Below, piece by piece: positions 51,013 to 59,863 of a stretch of 64,000 nt of DNA. The stretch comes from an uncultured Clostridia bacterium. GTDB lineage: Bacteria; Bacillota; Clostridia; TANB77; CAG-508. A program made the position numbers and the translations under genes. The stretch is taken from assembly GCA_947627295.1 (NCBI GenBank), contig CANQVJ010000001.1, forward strand, positions 124,001-188,000. Direction: 5' to 3'. Every line of letters begins with the position of its first letter. Position 1 is the first letter of the stretch. Below the pieces are notes generated by a model. That model was not told the DNA's origin. It did not search any database and saw only the letters and a program-made list of their open reading frames with translations.

Positions 51013-51471
51013 ATGAACTACACTGCAGAAGAATTTGATAAAGCAAAAACACAAGTATTAAAATATATATTATATCAAAAAAGATGTACACAGGAAGTTA
51101 GAAAAAAGTTTACAGGAAAAATTGAAGAAAACATGTTGGAAGATATAATTGAATATTTAACTAATGCGGGATATATTAATGATAATTCATATATACAATC
51201 TAAAATAGAATATTTCAAGAATTTAAAAAACTTATCAATAAAAGAAGTACGCTATAAACTAATTGCAAAAGGCATAGATAATAGACAATTTGAAAATTAT
51301 ATGGATAAAAATTATGATTCTTTAAATGAATATGAAATAAAATCAGCATATAATATATTACTAAAAAAACAAAATACTTGTGAGCAAGAAGAAGTGAAAA
51401 GATATTTATATAGAAAAGGATATAAATCAGACAATATTAATAAAGCTATCGAAAGATTAGAAGATATATAA
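51013..51471 (+). CDS. recX: Regulatory protein RecX
   Basis: A 152-residue, helix-rich, basic protein with the RecX tandem three-helix repeat pattern (ILYQKRCTQEVRKKF..., YINDNSYIQSKIEYFKNLKN). RecX binds and modulates RecA filaments. The start is two bases after the recA stop, which is the usual co-transcribed order. Confidence 0.86.
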   Translation: MNYTAEEFDKAKTQVLKYILYQKRCTQEVRKKFTGKIEENMLEDIIEYLTNAGYINDNSYIQSKIEYFKNLKNLSIKEVRYKLIAKGIDNRQFENYMDKNYDSLNEYEIKSAYNILLKKQNTCEQEEVKRYLYRKGYKSDNINKAIERLEDI

Positions 51472-51493
51472 AAACAAAGGAAGGTTACTATAA

Positions 51494-52258
51494 ATGGCAG
51501 GATTACTATCATTACAAACAAAAAAATATGCAATAAAAATAGATAATTTTGAAGGTCCATTAGACTTATTATGCCATTTAATAGATAAAAACCAAATGAA
51601 TATTTATGATATTCAAATATCTGAAATAACTGATCAATACATACAATACTTAAATAAAATGGAAGAAATGAATTTAGAAATAGCAAGTGAATTTATTGTT
51701 ATGGCATCTACTTTGTTATATCTAAAATCTAGAAACTTAATACCTAAAAAAGATGAAGATGAGGAAGAAGAACTTACAGAAGAAGAATTAATTAGGCAAA
51801 TTATAGAATATAAAAAATACAAAGAAATAACAAAGGCATTAAGAAAGAACTTTGAAAAATATTCACTTAGAGTATATAAAAAACAAGAGCAAATAAAACT
51901 TCCAAACCAAAAATTAGAAGAAAAATTTGAAGCTGATATTATACCAAATATATATAAAAATCTTATAGAAAAAAATGCAAACAAAATAAATCAAAATGCT
52001 AAAAATATTGAAAAGATAGCTCTTACAGATACATATACTGTAGCTAGTAAAGTAAAGGAAATATATAAAACATTAATAAGAAAAAAAAGGTTTGTTTTCA
52101 ACAGATTATTTTCAATAGAAAAACATGATAAACAAGAAGTTGTTACAGCATTTACAGGTCTTTTAGAATTATCAAGAAGAAGTAAAGTAAAAACAAATCA
52201 AAAAGAGCAATTTGGAGATATAACAGTAGAAAAAGCAAAAAGAAAAAAAGCAAGTTAA
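51494..52258 (+). CDS. scpA: Segregation and condensation protein A
   Basis: A 254-residue kleisin that links SMC heads in chromosome organisation. It has the N-terminal FEGPLDLLCHLIDKNQMNIY and DIQISEITDQYIQYL, and ASEFIVMASTLLYLKSRNLI blocks, and a C-terminal winged-helix region (FTGLLELSRRSKVKTNQ). ScpB is not in the window. It lies 22 bases after recX. Confidence 0.93.
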   Translation: MAGLLSLQTKKYAIKIDNFEGPLDLLCHLIDKNQMNIYDIQISEITDQYIQYLNKMEEMNLEIASEFIVMASTLLYLKSRNLIPKKDEDEEEELTEEELIRQIIEYKKYKEITKALRKNFEKYSLRVYKKQEQIKLPNQKLEEKFEADIIPNIYKNLIEKNANKINQNAKNIEKIALTDTYTVASKVKEIYKTLIRKKRFVFNRLFSIEKHDKQEVVTAFTGLLELSRRSKVKTNQKEQFGDITVEKAKRKKAS

Positions 52259-52328
52259 AAATGTACTAAAATATGAAATTGTATATGAAGTAAAAAAATG
52301 GAAAAACTAATACAAAGGAGTGGAAGTA

Positions 52329-52850
52329 TTGGTTTTTCTTTTTATAATTATAATTCTTATAATAGGTTTAGTTACTTCAAAATTAGAAATAAAAATATTA
52401 AATCTAAAATATACAAGAAGTGATAATTCCAATGGAAATAGTTTAGAATATTTAACTAAAATAAAAATATATCTATTTGGAATAATACCAACAATTACAG
52501 TAAAATTAAATGATAAAAAATTAAAAGCAATAAATAGAGTTGATAATAATTTATTGAAGAATCCATTGGAAGCAATAAAAAAATTAAAGATAGATGTAAA
52601 AGCAGTAAATTTTAAAGCAAATATAGGTGCAAAAAGTGTTATATTAACATCAACAATAATAGCTTTTTTATCTACTTTAATTTCAATATTATTTTCAAAA
52701 ATAGATGTTTCACCACAATTTGCAAGATATAAAATAACACCAAATTACAATGTGGATGAAAAGTTATATAAAGTAAATATCTTTTTAAATTGTGCATTTG
52801 AGCTAAAAATGTATCATGTTATAAATGTTTTTCTATTGCAAAATTCCTAA
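52329..52850 (+). CDS. Putative DUF2953-like membrane-anchored protein
   Basis: About 173 residues with one N-terminal membrane helix, a middle beta-rich region (LEIKILNLKYTRSDN..., KIYLFGIIPTITVKLNDKK) and a second hydrophobic stretch (ILTSTIIAFLSTLISILF, about 105-125). The layout resembles DUF2953 proteins, which often sit near scpAB and ytfJ in spore formers. The upstream GTG 52320 is on the ribosome-binding site AAAGGAG, so TTG 52329 is preferred. The function is unknown. Confidence 0.6.
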   Translation: MVFLFIIIILIIGLVTSKLEIKILNLKYTRSDNSNGNSLEYLTKIKIYLFGIIPTITVKLNDKKLKAINRVDNNLLKNPLEAIKKLKIDVKAVNFKANIGAKSVILTSTIIAFLSTLISILFSKIDVSPQFARYKITPNYNVDEKLYKVNIFLNCAFELKMYHVINVFLLQNS

Positions 52851-52911
52851 AAATATAGTATAAATATATATGTGTGAAATAAAGCTTTATAAAGATAGGA
52901 AGGATTTTATT

Positions 52912-53555
52912 ATGGATAAAAAAACAGTAGGAGTAATTTTAAGAAAATGGAGAGCAGATTTTAGAGCAATTCCATTATATCGGATTAAAAGATGATTTAA
53001 TAAAATATTTGCGTAGATATGAAATAAATACAATATGCATACCAATAGAATCAGAAAATGAAAATGAATTAGAAAATGTAAAAGAAGTTATAGAAATGTG
53101 TAATCGGAATAATTTTTCCAGGTGGTGAAGGAATAGATGAAATAGATTGCAAAATTGCAAGATATTTACATGAGCAAGATAAACCAACACTTGGAATATG
53201 TTTAGGTATGCAAATAATGGGTCAGGCTTTTAATGGAAATGTAGTTCTTGGAGGGGCAGCAAATGTAGGAAATCATGATGCACCATATGAGAAATATGTA
53301 CATACAGTAAACATAGATAAAAATTCAAAACTATATGAAATAATTGGAGCAGAAGAAATAAAAGTTAATAGCAGGCATACAGATTGTGTTGAATACACAG
53401 ATTTAACTTGTGTTGCAAAAAGTAACAAAGGTATTATGGAAGCAATTGAAGATAAAACAAAGAGATTCTTTTTAGGAGTTCAATGGCATCCAGAATCTAT
53501 GAAAAAGGATGAAAATAGTAAAAAGATTTTTGACAAATTTATTTCAAGTTTATAA
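52912..53555 (+). CDS. Class I glutamine-amidotransferase-like hydrolase (C26), read through two CGG +1 shifts
   Basis: Three frames (1, 2, 0) join into a 213-residue protein when the C is skipped at in-frame CGG codons 24 (52981) and 65 (53105). The joined text reads AIPLY-G-LKDDLIKYL and MCN-G-IIFPGGEGID. The second Gly falls in the (N/D)G(I/V)xxPGG motif that is conserved in gamma-glutamyl hydrolase-type C26 proteins. The catalytic triad is visible: C96 in GICLGMQIMG, and H192 and E194 in QWHPES. Family members hydrolyse gamma-glutamyl amides such as gamma-glutamyl-GABA. The substrate is unknown. The start ATG follows AGGAAGGA. The neighbours are scpA/DUF2953-like and an SDR. Confidence 0.85.
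52981..52984 (+). other. CGG +1 frameshift site 9 (CGGA)
   Basis: In-frame CGG at codon 24 after TAT. The zero frame stops at TGA 52993-52995. Skipping the C gives GGA TTA AAA GAT. Confidence 0.85.
53105..53108 (+). other. CGG +1 frameshift site 10 (CGGA)
   Basis: In-frame CGG at codon 65 (after the first shift), following AAT. The zero frame stops at TGA 53126-53128, and the +1 frame has a stop at 53091-53093. Skipping the C restores the conserved N-G-IIFPGG motif. Confidence 0.9.
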
Positions 53556-53588
53556 ATTTAAAGGTATAAATGAAAGAAGGGAAATATA

Positions 53589-54317
53589 ATGCAAAAAGTA
53601 GCAATAGTTACAGGTGCATCAAAAGGAATAGGCAGGCAAATAGCAAAAACACTTGCAATGCAAGAAATAAAAGTAATTGCAAATTACAATAAATCTGAGC
53701 AACAAGCAAAAGAGTTAAAACAAGAATTACAAGACAAAGGATTTGACATAGATATAGTTCAAGCTGATGTATCAACAAAACAAGGTGTAGAAAAATTAGT
53801 AAATTATACAATAGAGAAATATAGAAAAGTTGATATATTAGTAAACAATGCAGGTATTGCAAAACCAGGATTAATAATAGATGTTACAGATGAAGATTGG
53901 CAAGAATTAATAAATACAAATTTATATTCTGCGTTTGCTATGTCGCGTGAAGTTGCAAAAAGTATGATAAATTCAAAATGTGGTTTAATAATAAATATAT
54001 CTTCAATTTGGGGAGAAGTAGGAGCTTCTATGGAAGTAGTGTATTCTATAACTAAAGCAGGTTTAGATGCATTAACCAAAAGTTTAGCAAAAGAGTTAGG
54101 CCCTTCTAATATAAGAGTAAATTCAATATCACCAGGGATTATAAATACTAATATGAATTCAAATTTAACAAATGAGGAATTAGCAGAAATTAAGGATGAA
54201 ATCCCTTTAGAAAAAATAGGAGAGCCAGAAGATATTTCAAAATGTGTAAAATGGTTAATTGAAGACAATTATACAACAGGACAAGTAATTTCAATTAATG
54301 GCGGCTGGAACATATAA
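53589..54317 (+). CDS. ymfI: SDR oxidoreductase, YmfI/EF-P 5-aminopentanone reductase-like
   Basis: A 242-residue short-chain dehydrogenase: VAIVTGASKGIGRQIAKTLA (NADP loop), ILVNNAGIAKPGLI, INISSIWGEVGASMEVVYS with catalytic Ser, and YSITKAGLDAL with Tyr/Lys. The SSIWGxxGAS-EVxYS block is the mark of the YmfI group, which completes 5-aminopentanol modification of EF-P in Bacillus. The other option is FabG. I see no efp gene nearby to confirm it. Confidence 0.75.
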   Translation: MQKVAIVTGASKGIGRQIAKTLAMQEIKVIANYNKSEQQAKELKQELQDKGFDIDIVQADVSTKQGVEKLVNYTIEKYRKVDILVNNAGIAKPGLIIDVTDEDWQELINTNLYSAFAMSREVAKSMINSKCGLIINISSIWGEVGASMEVVYSITKAGLDALTKSLAKELGPSNIRVNSISPGIINTNMNSNLTNEELAEIKDEIPLEKIGEPEDISKCVKWLIEDNYTTGQVISINGGWNI

Positions 54318-54345
54318 AAAAATCCGGGTAAAACCGGACTTTTTC
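54316..54345 (+). terminator. Stem-loop after the SDR gene
   Basis: TCCGG and CCGGA pair around GTAAAA, flanked by an A-run before and a T-run after. It is a short intrinsic terminator touching the stop codon. Confidence 0.65.
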
Positions 54346-54390
54346 AAACAACCAAATGGCAAAATATACATAAAAAAGGAGAAAAGGTGT

Positions 54391-55281
54391 ATGAGTTTAG
54401 TATTAAAAAATGTATCAAAAAATTTTGGCAGCAAAAAAGCAGTAAACAATATTTCATTAACACTGGACAAACCTGGTGTATATGGGTTGCTAGGAACTAA
54501 CGGTGCAGGAAAAACAACAACAATCAGGATGTTATTAGGAATAATCAAAAAAGACAAAGGAGAAATTACTTGGAAGGGAAAAGAAGTTGATAGAAAATAT
54601 GTGAATTTTGGATATTTACCTGAAGAAAGAGGTGTATACCCTAAAACTATAATCAAAAATCAATTATTATATTTTGCTGAACTAAAAGGTATGAAAAAAG
54701 CGGAAGCAGAAAAATCAATTAAGCATTGGGCAAAAGTATTAAAAGTTGAAGAATATTTGGATATGACAGCAGAAAAATTATCAAAAGGTAATCAACAAAA
54801 AATTCAATTTATGACTGCAATAATACATAATCCCGAATTAGTAGTTTTGGATGAACCATTTAGTGGTTTAGACCCAGTTAATACAGAGTTAATTAAAAAT
54901 GTAATAATTGACTTAGTAAAAAATAAAAAATATGTAATAATGTCAGCTCATCAAATGACAACAATTGAAGAATTTTGTAGTGATATTTTAATTATGAATA
55001 GAGGAAAAGCTGTATTACAAGGAAATTTAAAAGAAATAAAAGATACCTACAAAGTAAATAGAGTTGAAATAGACACCAATAAAGATATAAATAAAATAAT
55101 TGAAAGTTTAGGTCTTGAAATTGAAATAGAAAAAAATAATCAATATAAAATAAAAATTGACAATGAGGAAGTAGCCCACGAACTTTTAGATAAAGTAATA
55201 GCAAATAAAATAAAAGTAAACAAATTCGAAATACAAAAACCAACATTAAATGACATATTTATAGAAAAGGTGGGTGGATAA
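54391..55281 (+). CDS. natA: ABC transporter ATPase, NatA-like
   Basis: About 296 residues. It has Walker A GTNGAGKTTT, the signature LSKGNQQKIQF and Walker B LVVLDEPFSGLDP, plus the C-terminal DUF4162-type domain of NatA/YhaQ ATPases. With the next gene it should form an exporter for sodium or small toxic compounds. The open frame runs upstream through the SDR terminator, so ATG 54391 after AAAAAGGAG is the real start. Confidence 0.88.
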   Translation: MSLVLKNVSKNFGSKKAVNNISLTLDKPGVYGLLGTNGAGKTTTIRMLLGIIKKDKGEITWKGKEVDRKYVNFGYLPEERGVYPKTIIKNQLLYFAELKGMKKAEAEKSIKHWAKVLKVEEYLDMTAEKLSKGNQQKIQFMTAIIHNPELVVLDEPFSGLDPVNTELIKNVIIDLVKNKKYVIMSAHQMTTIEEFCSDILIMNRGKAVLQGNLKEIKDTYKVNRVEIDTNKDINKIIESLGLEIEIEKNNQYKIKIDNEEVAHELLDKVIANKIKVNKFEIQKPTLNDIFIEKVGG

Positions 55282-55282
55282 A

Positions 55283-56503
55283 ATGAGAGATATAATAACA
55301 GTAGCAAAATTTACTATGAAAGAAATGATGAGAAGAAAATCTTTCATAATAACAACAATTATTATAATGATAGTAATTGTAATAGGATTTAATGGACCAA
55401 ATATAGCTAAGCTATTTTCTAATGATAATGGCGAAATGCTACAAGGTGAAAAGGTATTAATTTCAGATAATGAAAATCTATATGAAGGAAAATTAAATGA
55501 ATTAAATCAAAATGATCTAGAATACAAAATTGAAATAGAAAATAGCACAGCTGATGAAATAAAATCAAAAATACAAAACAATGAAATTAAAGCCGGAATA
55601 ATAATAGAAAAGCAGGGAAATGATATTTTATTTAGATATATTGTAAATGATACAATGGCTACAATGCCTGAAAATTTAAATAAAGAATTACAAAAATTAT
55701 ATACTACTAATCAAATTGAAAAGTTAGGTTTAAATGAGCAAAAAGCAAAAGAAATTTTACCAGAATTTCAAACAAGCACAGAACAAACCGAAGAAGTAAA
55801 AGGAAATACAGTAGTAATAATGATAATTTCAATACTATTATTTTATGCAATATATTTCTGTGCATATCAAGTTTCAAGTTCAATAACAACAGAAAAGACA
55901 TCAAAAATAATGGAAACATTGGTAACTTCAACAAGTCCAAAAACAATAGTAGTAGGAAAAACATTAGGAATAGGAACAGGTGGCTTAATACAAATGTTAA
56001 TACTTGTATTAACTGCTGTAATTAGTGCAAAATTATTTTTAGACCCAGCACTATTAGAAATAGTATTAGCCTCTACACAAGTTACACCATTTGTGGGAGT
56101 GCTTATGTTTGTATTCTTTATATTAGGGTATTTCTTATTTGCAACACTATATGCAGTAACAGGTTCAACTGTAAGCAAACCAGAAGATATACAAGCAGCA
56201 AATACACCAGTAATGTTATTAACAATAGTAGGATTTTATATAGGTCAAGCAGTAATTCAAACGCCTTCGGGAAGTTTGGCTACATTTGGTACTTATTTTC
56301 CACTATCTTCACCATTTTTAATGCCTTTTAGAGTTATGATGGGGTTAGCAACTACACAAGAAATTATACTATCACTAGTAATATTAGTCGTTTCAATAGC
56401 TGTAATTGCTCATATTGCAATAAAAATATATTCAAATGCAATTTTGAATTATGGTACAAAATTAAATATTAAAAATCTTATAAAAATGTATAAAACTAAA
56501 TAA
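55283..56503 (+). CDS. natB: ABC transporter permease, NatB-like
   Basis: About 406 residues with one N-terminal helix (about 20-40), a large outside domain (about 45-175, with Asn- and Glu-rich stretches) and five or six C-terminal helices, including YFCAYQVSSSITTEKTSKIME, the conserved block of ABC-2 NatB/YhaP permeases. It overlaps the stop region of its ATPase partner. The substrate is not known (sodium export is known for NatAB in Bacillus). Confidence 0.86.
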   Translation: MRDIITVAKFTMKEMMRRKSFIITTIIIMIVIVIGFNGPNIAKLFSNDNGEMLQGEKVLISDNENLYEGKLNELNQNDLEYKIEIENSTADEIKSKIQNNEIKAGIIIEKQGNDILFRYIVNDTMATMPENLNKELQKLYTTNQIEKLGLNEQKAKEILPEFQTSTEQTEEVKGNTVVIMIISILLFYAIYFCAYQVSSSITTEKTSKIMETLVTSTSPKTIVVGKTLGIGTGGLIQMLILVLTAVISAKLFLDPALLEIVLASTQVTPFVGVLMFVFFILGYFLFATLYAVTGSTVSKPEDIQAANTPVMLLTIVGFYIGQAVIQTPSGSLATFGTYFPLSSPFLMPFRVMMGLATTQEIILSLVILVVSIAVIAHIAIKIYSNAILNYGTKLNIKNLIKMYKTK

Positions 56504-56507
56504 TAAC

Positions 56508-56550
56508 AAAAAGATGAACCTTCCAGCATAAGGAAAGTCCATCTTTTTTA
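56508..56550 (+). terminator. Intrinsic terminator after the ABC pair
   Basis: AAAAAGATGAACCTT pairs, with small mismatches, with AAGGAAAGTCCATCTTTTTT, giving a stem followed by a T-run. Confidence 0.7.
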
Positions 56551-56600
56551 TTAAAAACCATTATCTAGTAACAATATTTTCTTATTTTTTTGGAAATTCC

Positions 56601-56629
56601 TTTATTTAATGTGGAAAGTGTGATATAAT
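56601..56629 (+). promoter_or_regulatory. Probable promoter of ispD
   Basis: TATAAT at 56624-56629 with a weak TTTATT at 56601-56606, 17 bases upstream. The start codon is about 45 bases further on. Confidence 0.5.
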
Positions 56630-56674
56630 GGTAGCGATAGCGTTGAAAGAAATATATTAAGGAGAGGATTTACT

Positions 56675-57367
56675 TTGATAGAAGGGAAAAAAGTTACAGC
56701 AATAATTTTAGCTGCGGGAAATAGCACAAGATATAATATAACAAGGAATAAAGATAATGTAAACAAAAATTTTGAAGAAGTAAAAGGAAAATCATTATTA
56801 TCATTTAGTTTACGAGAATTCAGTAAAAATGATTATGTAGATAACATAATAATTGCAGCAAAAGAAAATGAAATGAATTATGTTCAAAATATAATAAATG
56901 AAGAAAATATAAATAAAAAAATAAAAATAGTACAAGGTGGAGAAGAAAGAAAAGATTCTGTATATAATTCAATAAAAAATAGCAATTCAGATATAGTGAT
57001 TATACACGACGGTGCAAGACCTGCTATAAAACAAAAATACATAAATGAGTGTATAGAAAATATGGATAAATATAAAGGAGTAACAGTTGGAGTAAAATCA
57101 GTGGACACAATAAAAATTACAGATGAAAATGATATAGTAATTAATACAACCAAAAGAAGTAATACTTGGGCAATACAAACTCCACAATGCTTTGATAGAA
57201 AAACATTATTAGAAATGCATGAAAAGTATAAAAATGATTTTGTAACAGATGATTGTATGTTGTTAGAAAAAGATAATTATGCAATAAAAATAATAGAAGG
57301 CGATTATACAAATTTAAAAGTAACAACTCCTGTAGATTTAAAAACAGTAAATGAAATTTTTAGTTAA
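56675..57367 (+). CDS. ispD: 2-C-methyl-D-erythritol 4-phosphate cytidylyltransferase
   Basis: A 230-residue enzyme of the MEP isoprenoid pathway making CDP-methylerythritol. It has VTAIILAAGNSTRYN, IVQGGEERKDSVYNSI, VIIHDGARPAIKQKYI and the C-terminal TDDCMLLEKDNYAIKIIEGDYTNLKVTTP, all typical of IspD. The start is TTG behind AAGGAGAGG. A pair of small genes follows after 45 bases. Confidence 0.93.
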   Translation: MIEGKKVTAIILAAGNSTRYNITRNKDNVNKNFEEVKGKSLLSFSLREFSKNDYVDNIIIAAKENEMNYVQNIINEENINKKIKIVQGGEERKDSVYNSIKNSNSDIVIIHDGARPAIKQKYINECIENMDKYKGVTVGVKSVDTIKITDENDIVINTTKRSNTWAIQTPQCFDRKTLLEMHEKYKNDFVTDDCMLLEKDNYAIKIIEGDYTNLKVTTPVDLKTVNEIFS

Positions 57368-57412
57368 AATAGTTATATATATTAATAAATGAAATAAAAG
57401 GAGATAACAAAA

Positions 57413-57649
57413 ATGATTGATAATGAGATAATGTTAGATATATCTAAACTTCCACAATTATTAATTGATTGCATAAAAAAGTTAGAGTATTATGATAAAA
57501 TAAATGATGAAGATATGTATATAGCTACTTTAGAAGTTTTAGAAACGACTGCTAAGTCTTATGTATTAGAAAATAAACTAAGTAAAAAAGAATACAAAAT
57601 TATATTAAAAAAGTTTGCAGGAGAATTAAGTAATGAAAGTGATATATGA
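57413..57649 (+). CDS. Small helical protein of unknown function
   Basis: A 78-residue acidic protein, predicted mostly helical (LPQLLIDCIKKLEYYDKIND, EVLETTAKSYVLENKL), preceded by AAAAGGAG. I do not recognise a family. It overlaps the next small open frame by 17 bases, which suggests a translationally coupled pair. Confidence 0.55.
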   Translation: MIDNEIMLDISKLPQLLIDCIKKLEYYDKINDEDMYIATLEVLETTAKSYVLENKLSKKEYKIILKKFAGELSNESDI

Positions 57650-57779
57650 TGTATCGAACAGTTACAAAAATATAAAAATATCTTCAGAAATAATAAAAGA
57701 GTTTTACTATAAATTAGTAGAATATAGATATAACAACATATTATATAAGACATATACTGAATTATGTGATGAAATATAG
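57633..57779 (+). CDS. Very small ORF overlapping its upstream neighbour
   Basis: A 48-residue frame (MKVIYDVSNSYKNIKIS...) starting inside the end of the previous gene. It is Tyr/Lys/Ile rich and helical. Gene status rests on overlap and clean spacing only, and no family was recognised. Confidence 0.4.
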   Translation: MKVIYDVSNSYKNIKISSEIIKEFYYKLVEYRYNNILYKTYTELCDEI

Positions 57780-57784
57780 GAAAG

Positions 57785-57815
57785 GCCCCGTGTTTTATTT
57801 GATAAAACACGGGGC
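57785..57815. terminator. Strong hairpin between convergent genes
   Basis: A 13-pair perfect stem GCCCCGTGTTTTA/TAAAACACGGGGC around TTTGA. It lies between the small + strand pair and the minus-strand kinase and could end transcription from both sides, although neither side has a long T-run. Confidence 0.65.
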
Positions 57816-57825
57816 TTGAAAAAGG

Positions 57826-58539
57826 TTAGTGAAGACAACAAAGTGCATTAAGCAATTTTTCAATAGCATCAACTTCTTCAGAAATAGTCATACCGTCAGT
57901 ATTTAATATGGTATAATTTGTTTCTGGTGCTACTAATTCAATAGCGGAAGGGGAAATGCTATTATTAAAATTAGCTATAAATTCCTTTGTAACAATGTGT
58001 CCTTCACCACCTCTACGCTCTATAGCACAATCTGGAGATGCTATTAAAGAAACCACCAGATTGGGTAACAATGGTTTCATCACACATCTTAAGGTGTTTA
58101 CCTGTGAAAAACTTAATTCTCCTCTATCAAGAAAAATGCGGTCCCAAAGAAGGGAGTCCACAATTCCTCTATCTACCAAAAGAATATCAGGATTTTCCTT
58201 TAAATTATTGACATATGATGTAACTGTATGAGCCTTCATCCATAAGTGAGCACTAAGGCTACCTTTTTTTATGGAAGTAGGCAACAGTTCTGCCGATTCT
58301 CTATTTTTTACAACAGAGATTCCTCTTGCTATAAAACGGTCAACCAATTTTTCTAGGCAAGTAGTTTTTCCTGCTTCAGGAGTGCCTAGAAATTCAATTG
58401 TAAAAGTGGAAGACTTTAAATCTTCCCGTGAAAATTGAAGATAATTCTGTAATAGGTTAATATAACCATTTACATTATTATCACATGGAGATTCGGCAAA
58501 CCTATAAAATAGTTCATGCCACAAGAAGTTATTATTCAT
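57826..58539 (-). CDS. P-loop nucleotide kinase-like protein, probably acquired
   Basis: A 237-residue P-loop NTPase with Walker A LGTPEAGKTT (about 50-59), followed by CLEKLVDRFIARG, an LLVDRGIVDSLLWDR (kinase DR(G) motif) and a Lys/Arg-rich lid region IERRGGEGH. This resembles thymidylate/deoxynucleoside kinase-like AAA proteins. It is the only clear minus-strand gene. The one 60-base line I counted (58141-58200) has 40% G+C against about 30% in a host line. It uses CGT and CGC Arg codons, and its codon 38 is an in-frame CGG read as Arg with no frame change. This suggests recent transfer. The start follows GGAGAGG (minus strand). Confidence 0.75.
   Translation of the reverse strand: MNNNFLWHELFYRFAESPCDNNVNGYINLLQNYLQFSREDLKSSTFTIEFLGTPEAGKTTCLEKLVDRFIARGISVVKNRESAELLPTSIKKGSLSAHLWMKAHTVTSYVNNLKENPDILLVDRGIVDSLLWDRIFLDRGELSFSQVNTLRCVMKPLLPNLVVSLIASPDCAIERRGGEGHIVTKEFIANFNNSISPSAIELVAPETNYTILNTDGMTISEEVDAIEKLLNALCCLH
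58425..58428 (-). other. In-frame CGG with no frame break (exception)
   Basis: Codon 38 of the minus-strand kinase is CGG at 58428-58426, followed by G (CGGG). Reading it as Arg keeps the frame and a good protein. The skip rule seen in other genes would give Gly, Lys, Ile and then a stop. Confidence 0.85.
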
Positions 58540-58612
58540 AGAGTATATACCTCTCCTTCAATAAAATATTATGTTAATGATATCATAAAATGAATAAAAT
58601 ATCAATAATAAC

Positions 58613-58641
58613 TTGAAAAAAACCGAAAAATAATGTATGAT
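58613..58641 (+). promoter_or_regulatory. Sigma-A type promoter of the ThyX-like gene
   Basis: TTGAAA at 58613-58618 and TATGAT at 58636-58641, 17 bases apart. ATG 58702 follows AAAGGAG. Confidence 0.65.
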
Positions 58642-58701
58642 ATAAACAGAAATTTTGGAGGTATAATAAATTATTTGATTATAAATAAAGGAGTGTATTT
58701 T

Positions 58702-59847
58702 ATGGAGATAAAAATATTGGGGTCTACTAAACCAGATTATGAATTAGAAAAAGAAGATGCAATTAAATTTGCAGGAAAAGCAGCAGGAATATGCTACTTA
58801 CCAAAAACAATTAATGAGTTGTGGGATGAAGATGTAGAAAAAACTGAAAGAAGGGCAAAAATGACTTTAAGTTCAGGGCACCACAGTGTATATGATCACC
58901 CAATGTACAACCTAGCACTTGTTGATGTTCCAAAAATAATTGCAATGATAATAAATAATGAAAAGATGTATACTACATCGGAAAAGTCAGCAAGATATAC
59001 TAAAATGAAAGTCACTCCTGAAGAAGAAAAGTTATACTTAAAATGGATAGAAAAATATAAAATAGAAATACAAAAAAACTATCCTGAAATTCCAGAAAAG
59101 AAAGCTATAAAACTTGCACAAGAAAATGCAAGAAAATTAATCAGTATATTTACACCTTCAACTACAATGGAATACACAGTATCATTAAGGCAAATAAATT
59201 ATATAATGCACTGGTTTAAAACACACGTCGAAAAAGCACCTAATACAGATTTTGAAAAAATGCTAAAACCATATTTAGAAGAATTTAATAAATGTTTAGA
59301 AAAATTATACATAGAAGATTTAAATAGCAATGTTAAAAATAGAGAGTTATCATTATTTGCAAAAAGAGAAAGACAAGAAGAATATGGAGAAAATTATTGT
59401 ATTAACTATAAAGCATCATGGGACGAATTTGCCCAAGCGCAAAGACATAGAACAATTGCATATGAAATTAAAATTCCTAAAGAGGCTAAATATTCTGTTC
59501 CAAAAATAATAGAAGGAACAGAACTTGAAAAAGAGTGGCTAGAAGATATGGAGAGTTTAAAACATCTATATCCACAAGGGATGCTAATAGAAGTAAATGA
59601 AAGAGGTACTGCAGAAAACTTTATTTTAAAGTGTCAAGAGAGACTTTGCGGTGAAGCACAATTAGATATTGCTATTCACACAAAAGAACATTTAGATAAA
59701 TATTTAGAGAAAATAAAAAATACAAATCCAAGTTTGTATGAAGAAATGAAACAATATGGAAATGGACCAAGGTGTACATTTAAAGGATTTAAGTGTACAA
59801 GCCCATGCATATTTGGTCCAAATAAAGCACTAACAAGGTTAATTTAA
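58702..59847 (+). CDS. ThyX-like flavin-dependent thymidylate synthase family protein
   Basis: A 381-residue protein. The family blocks SSGHHSVYDHPMY, TSEKSARYTKMK and AQAQRHRTIAYEI (RHR at 248-250) are seen. The canonical ThyX motif is RHRxxSxNxxSxR. Here the two serines and the Asn are replaced, so activity may be altered, or it may be a distinct subgroup. Length (381) exceeds common ThyX (about 220-250). A C-terminal Cys-rich tail (GPRCTFKGFKCTSPCIFGP) is unusual. It precedes valS by 16 bases. Confidence 0.65.
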   Translation: MEIKILGSTKPDYELEKEDAIKFAGKAAGICYLPKTINELWDEDVEKTERRAKMTLSSGHHSVYDHPMYNLALVDVPKIIAMIINNEKMYTTSEKSARYTKMKVTPEEEKLYLKWIEKYKIEIQKNYPEIPEKKAIKLAQENARKLISIFTPSTTMEYTVSLRQINYIMHWFKTHVEKAPNTDFEKMLKPYLEEFNKCLEKLYIEDLNSNVKNRELSLFAKRERQEEYGENYCINYKASWDEFAQAQRHRTIAYEIKIPKEAKYSVPKIIEGTELEKEWLEDMESLKHLYPQGMLIEVNERGTAENFILKCQERLCGEAQLDIAIHTKEHLDKYLEKIKNTNPSLYEEMKQYGNGPRCTFKGFKCTSPCIFGPNKALTRLI

Positions 59848-59863
59848 AGGAGTTGTGATAAAA

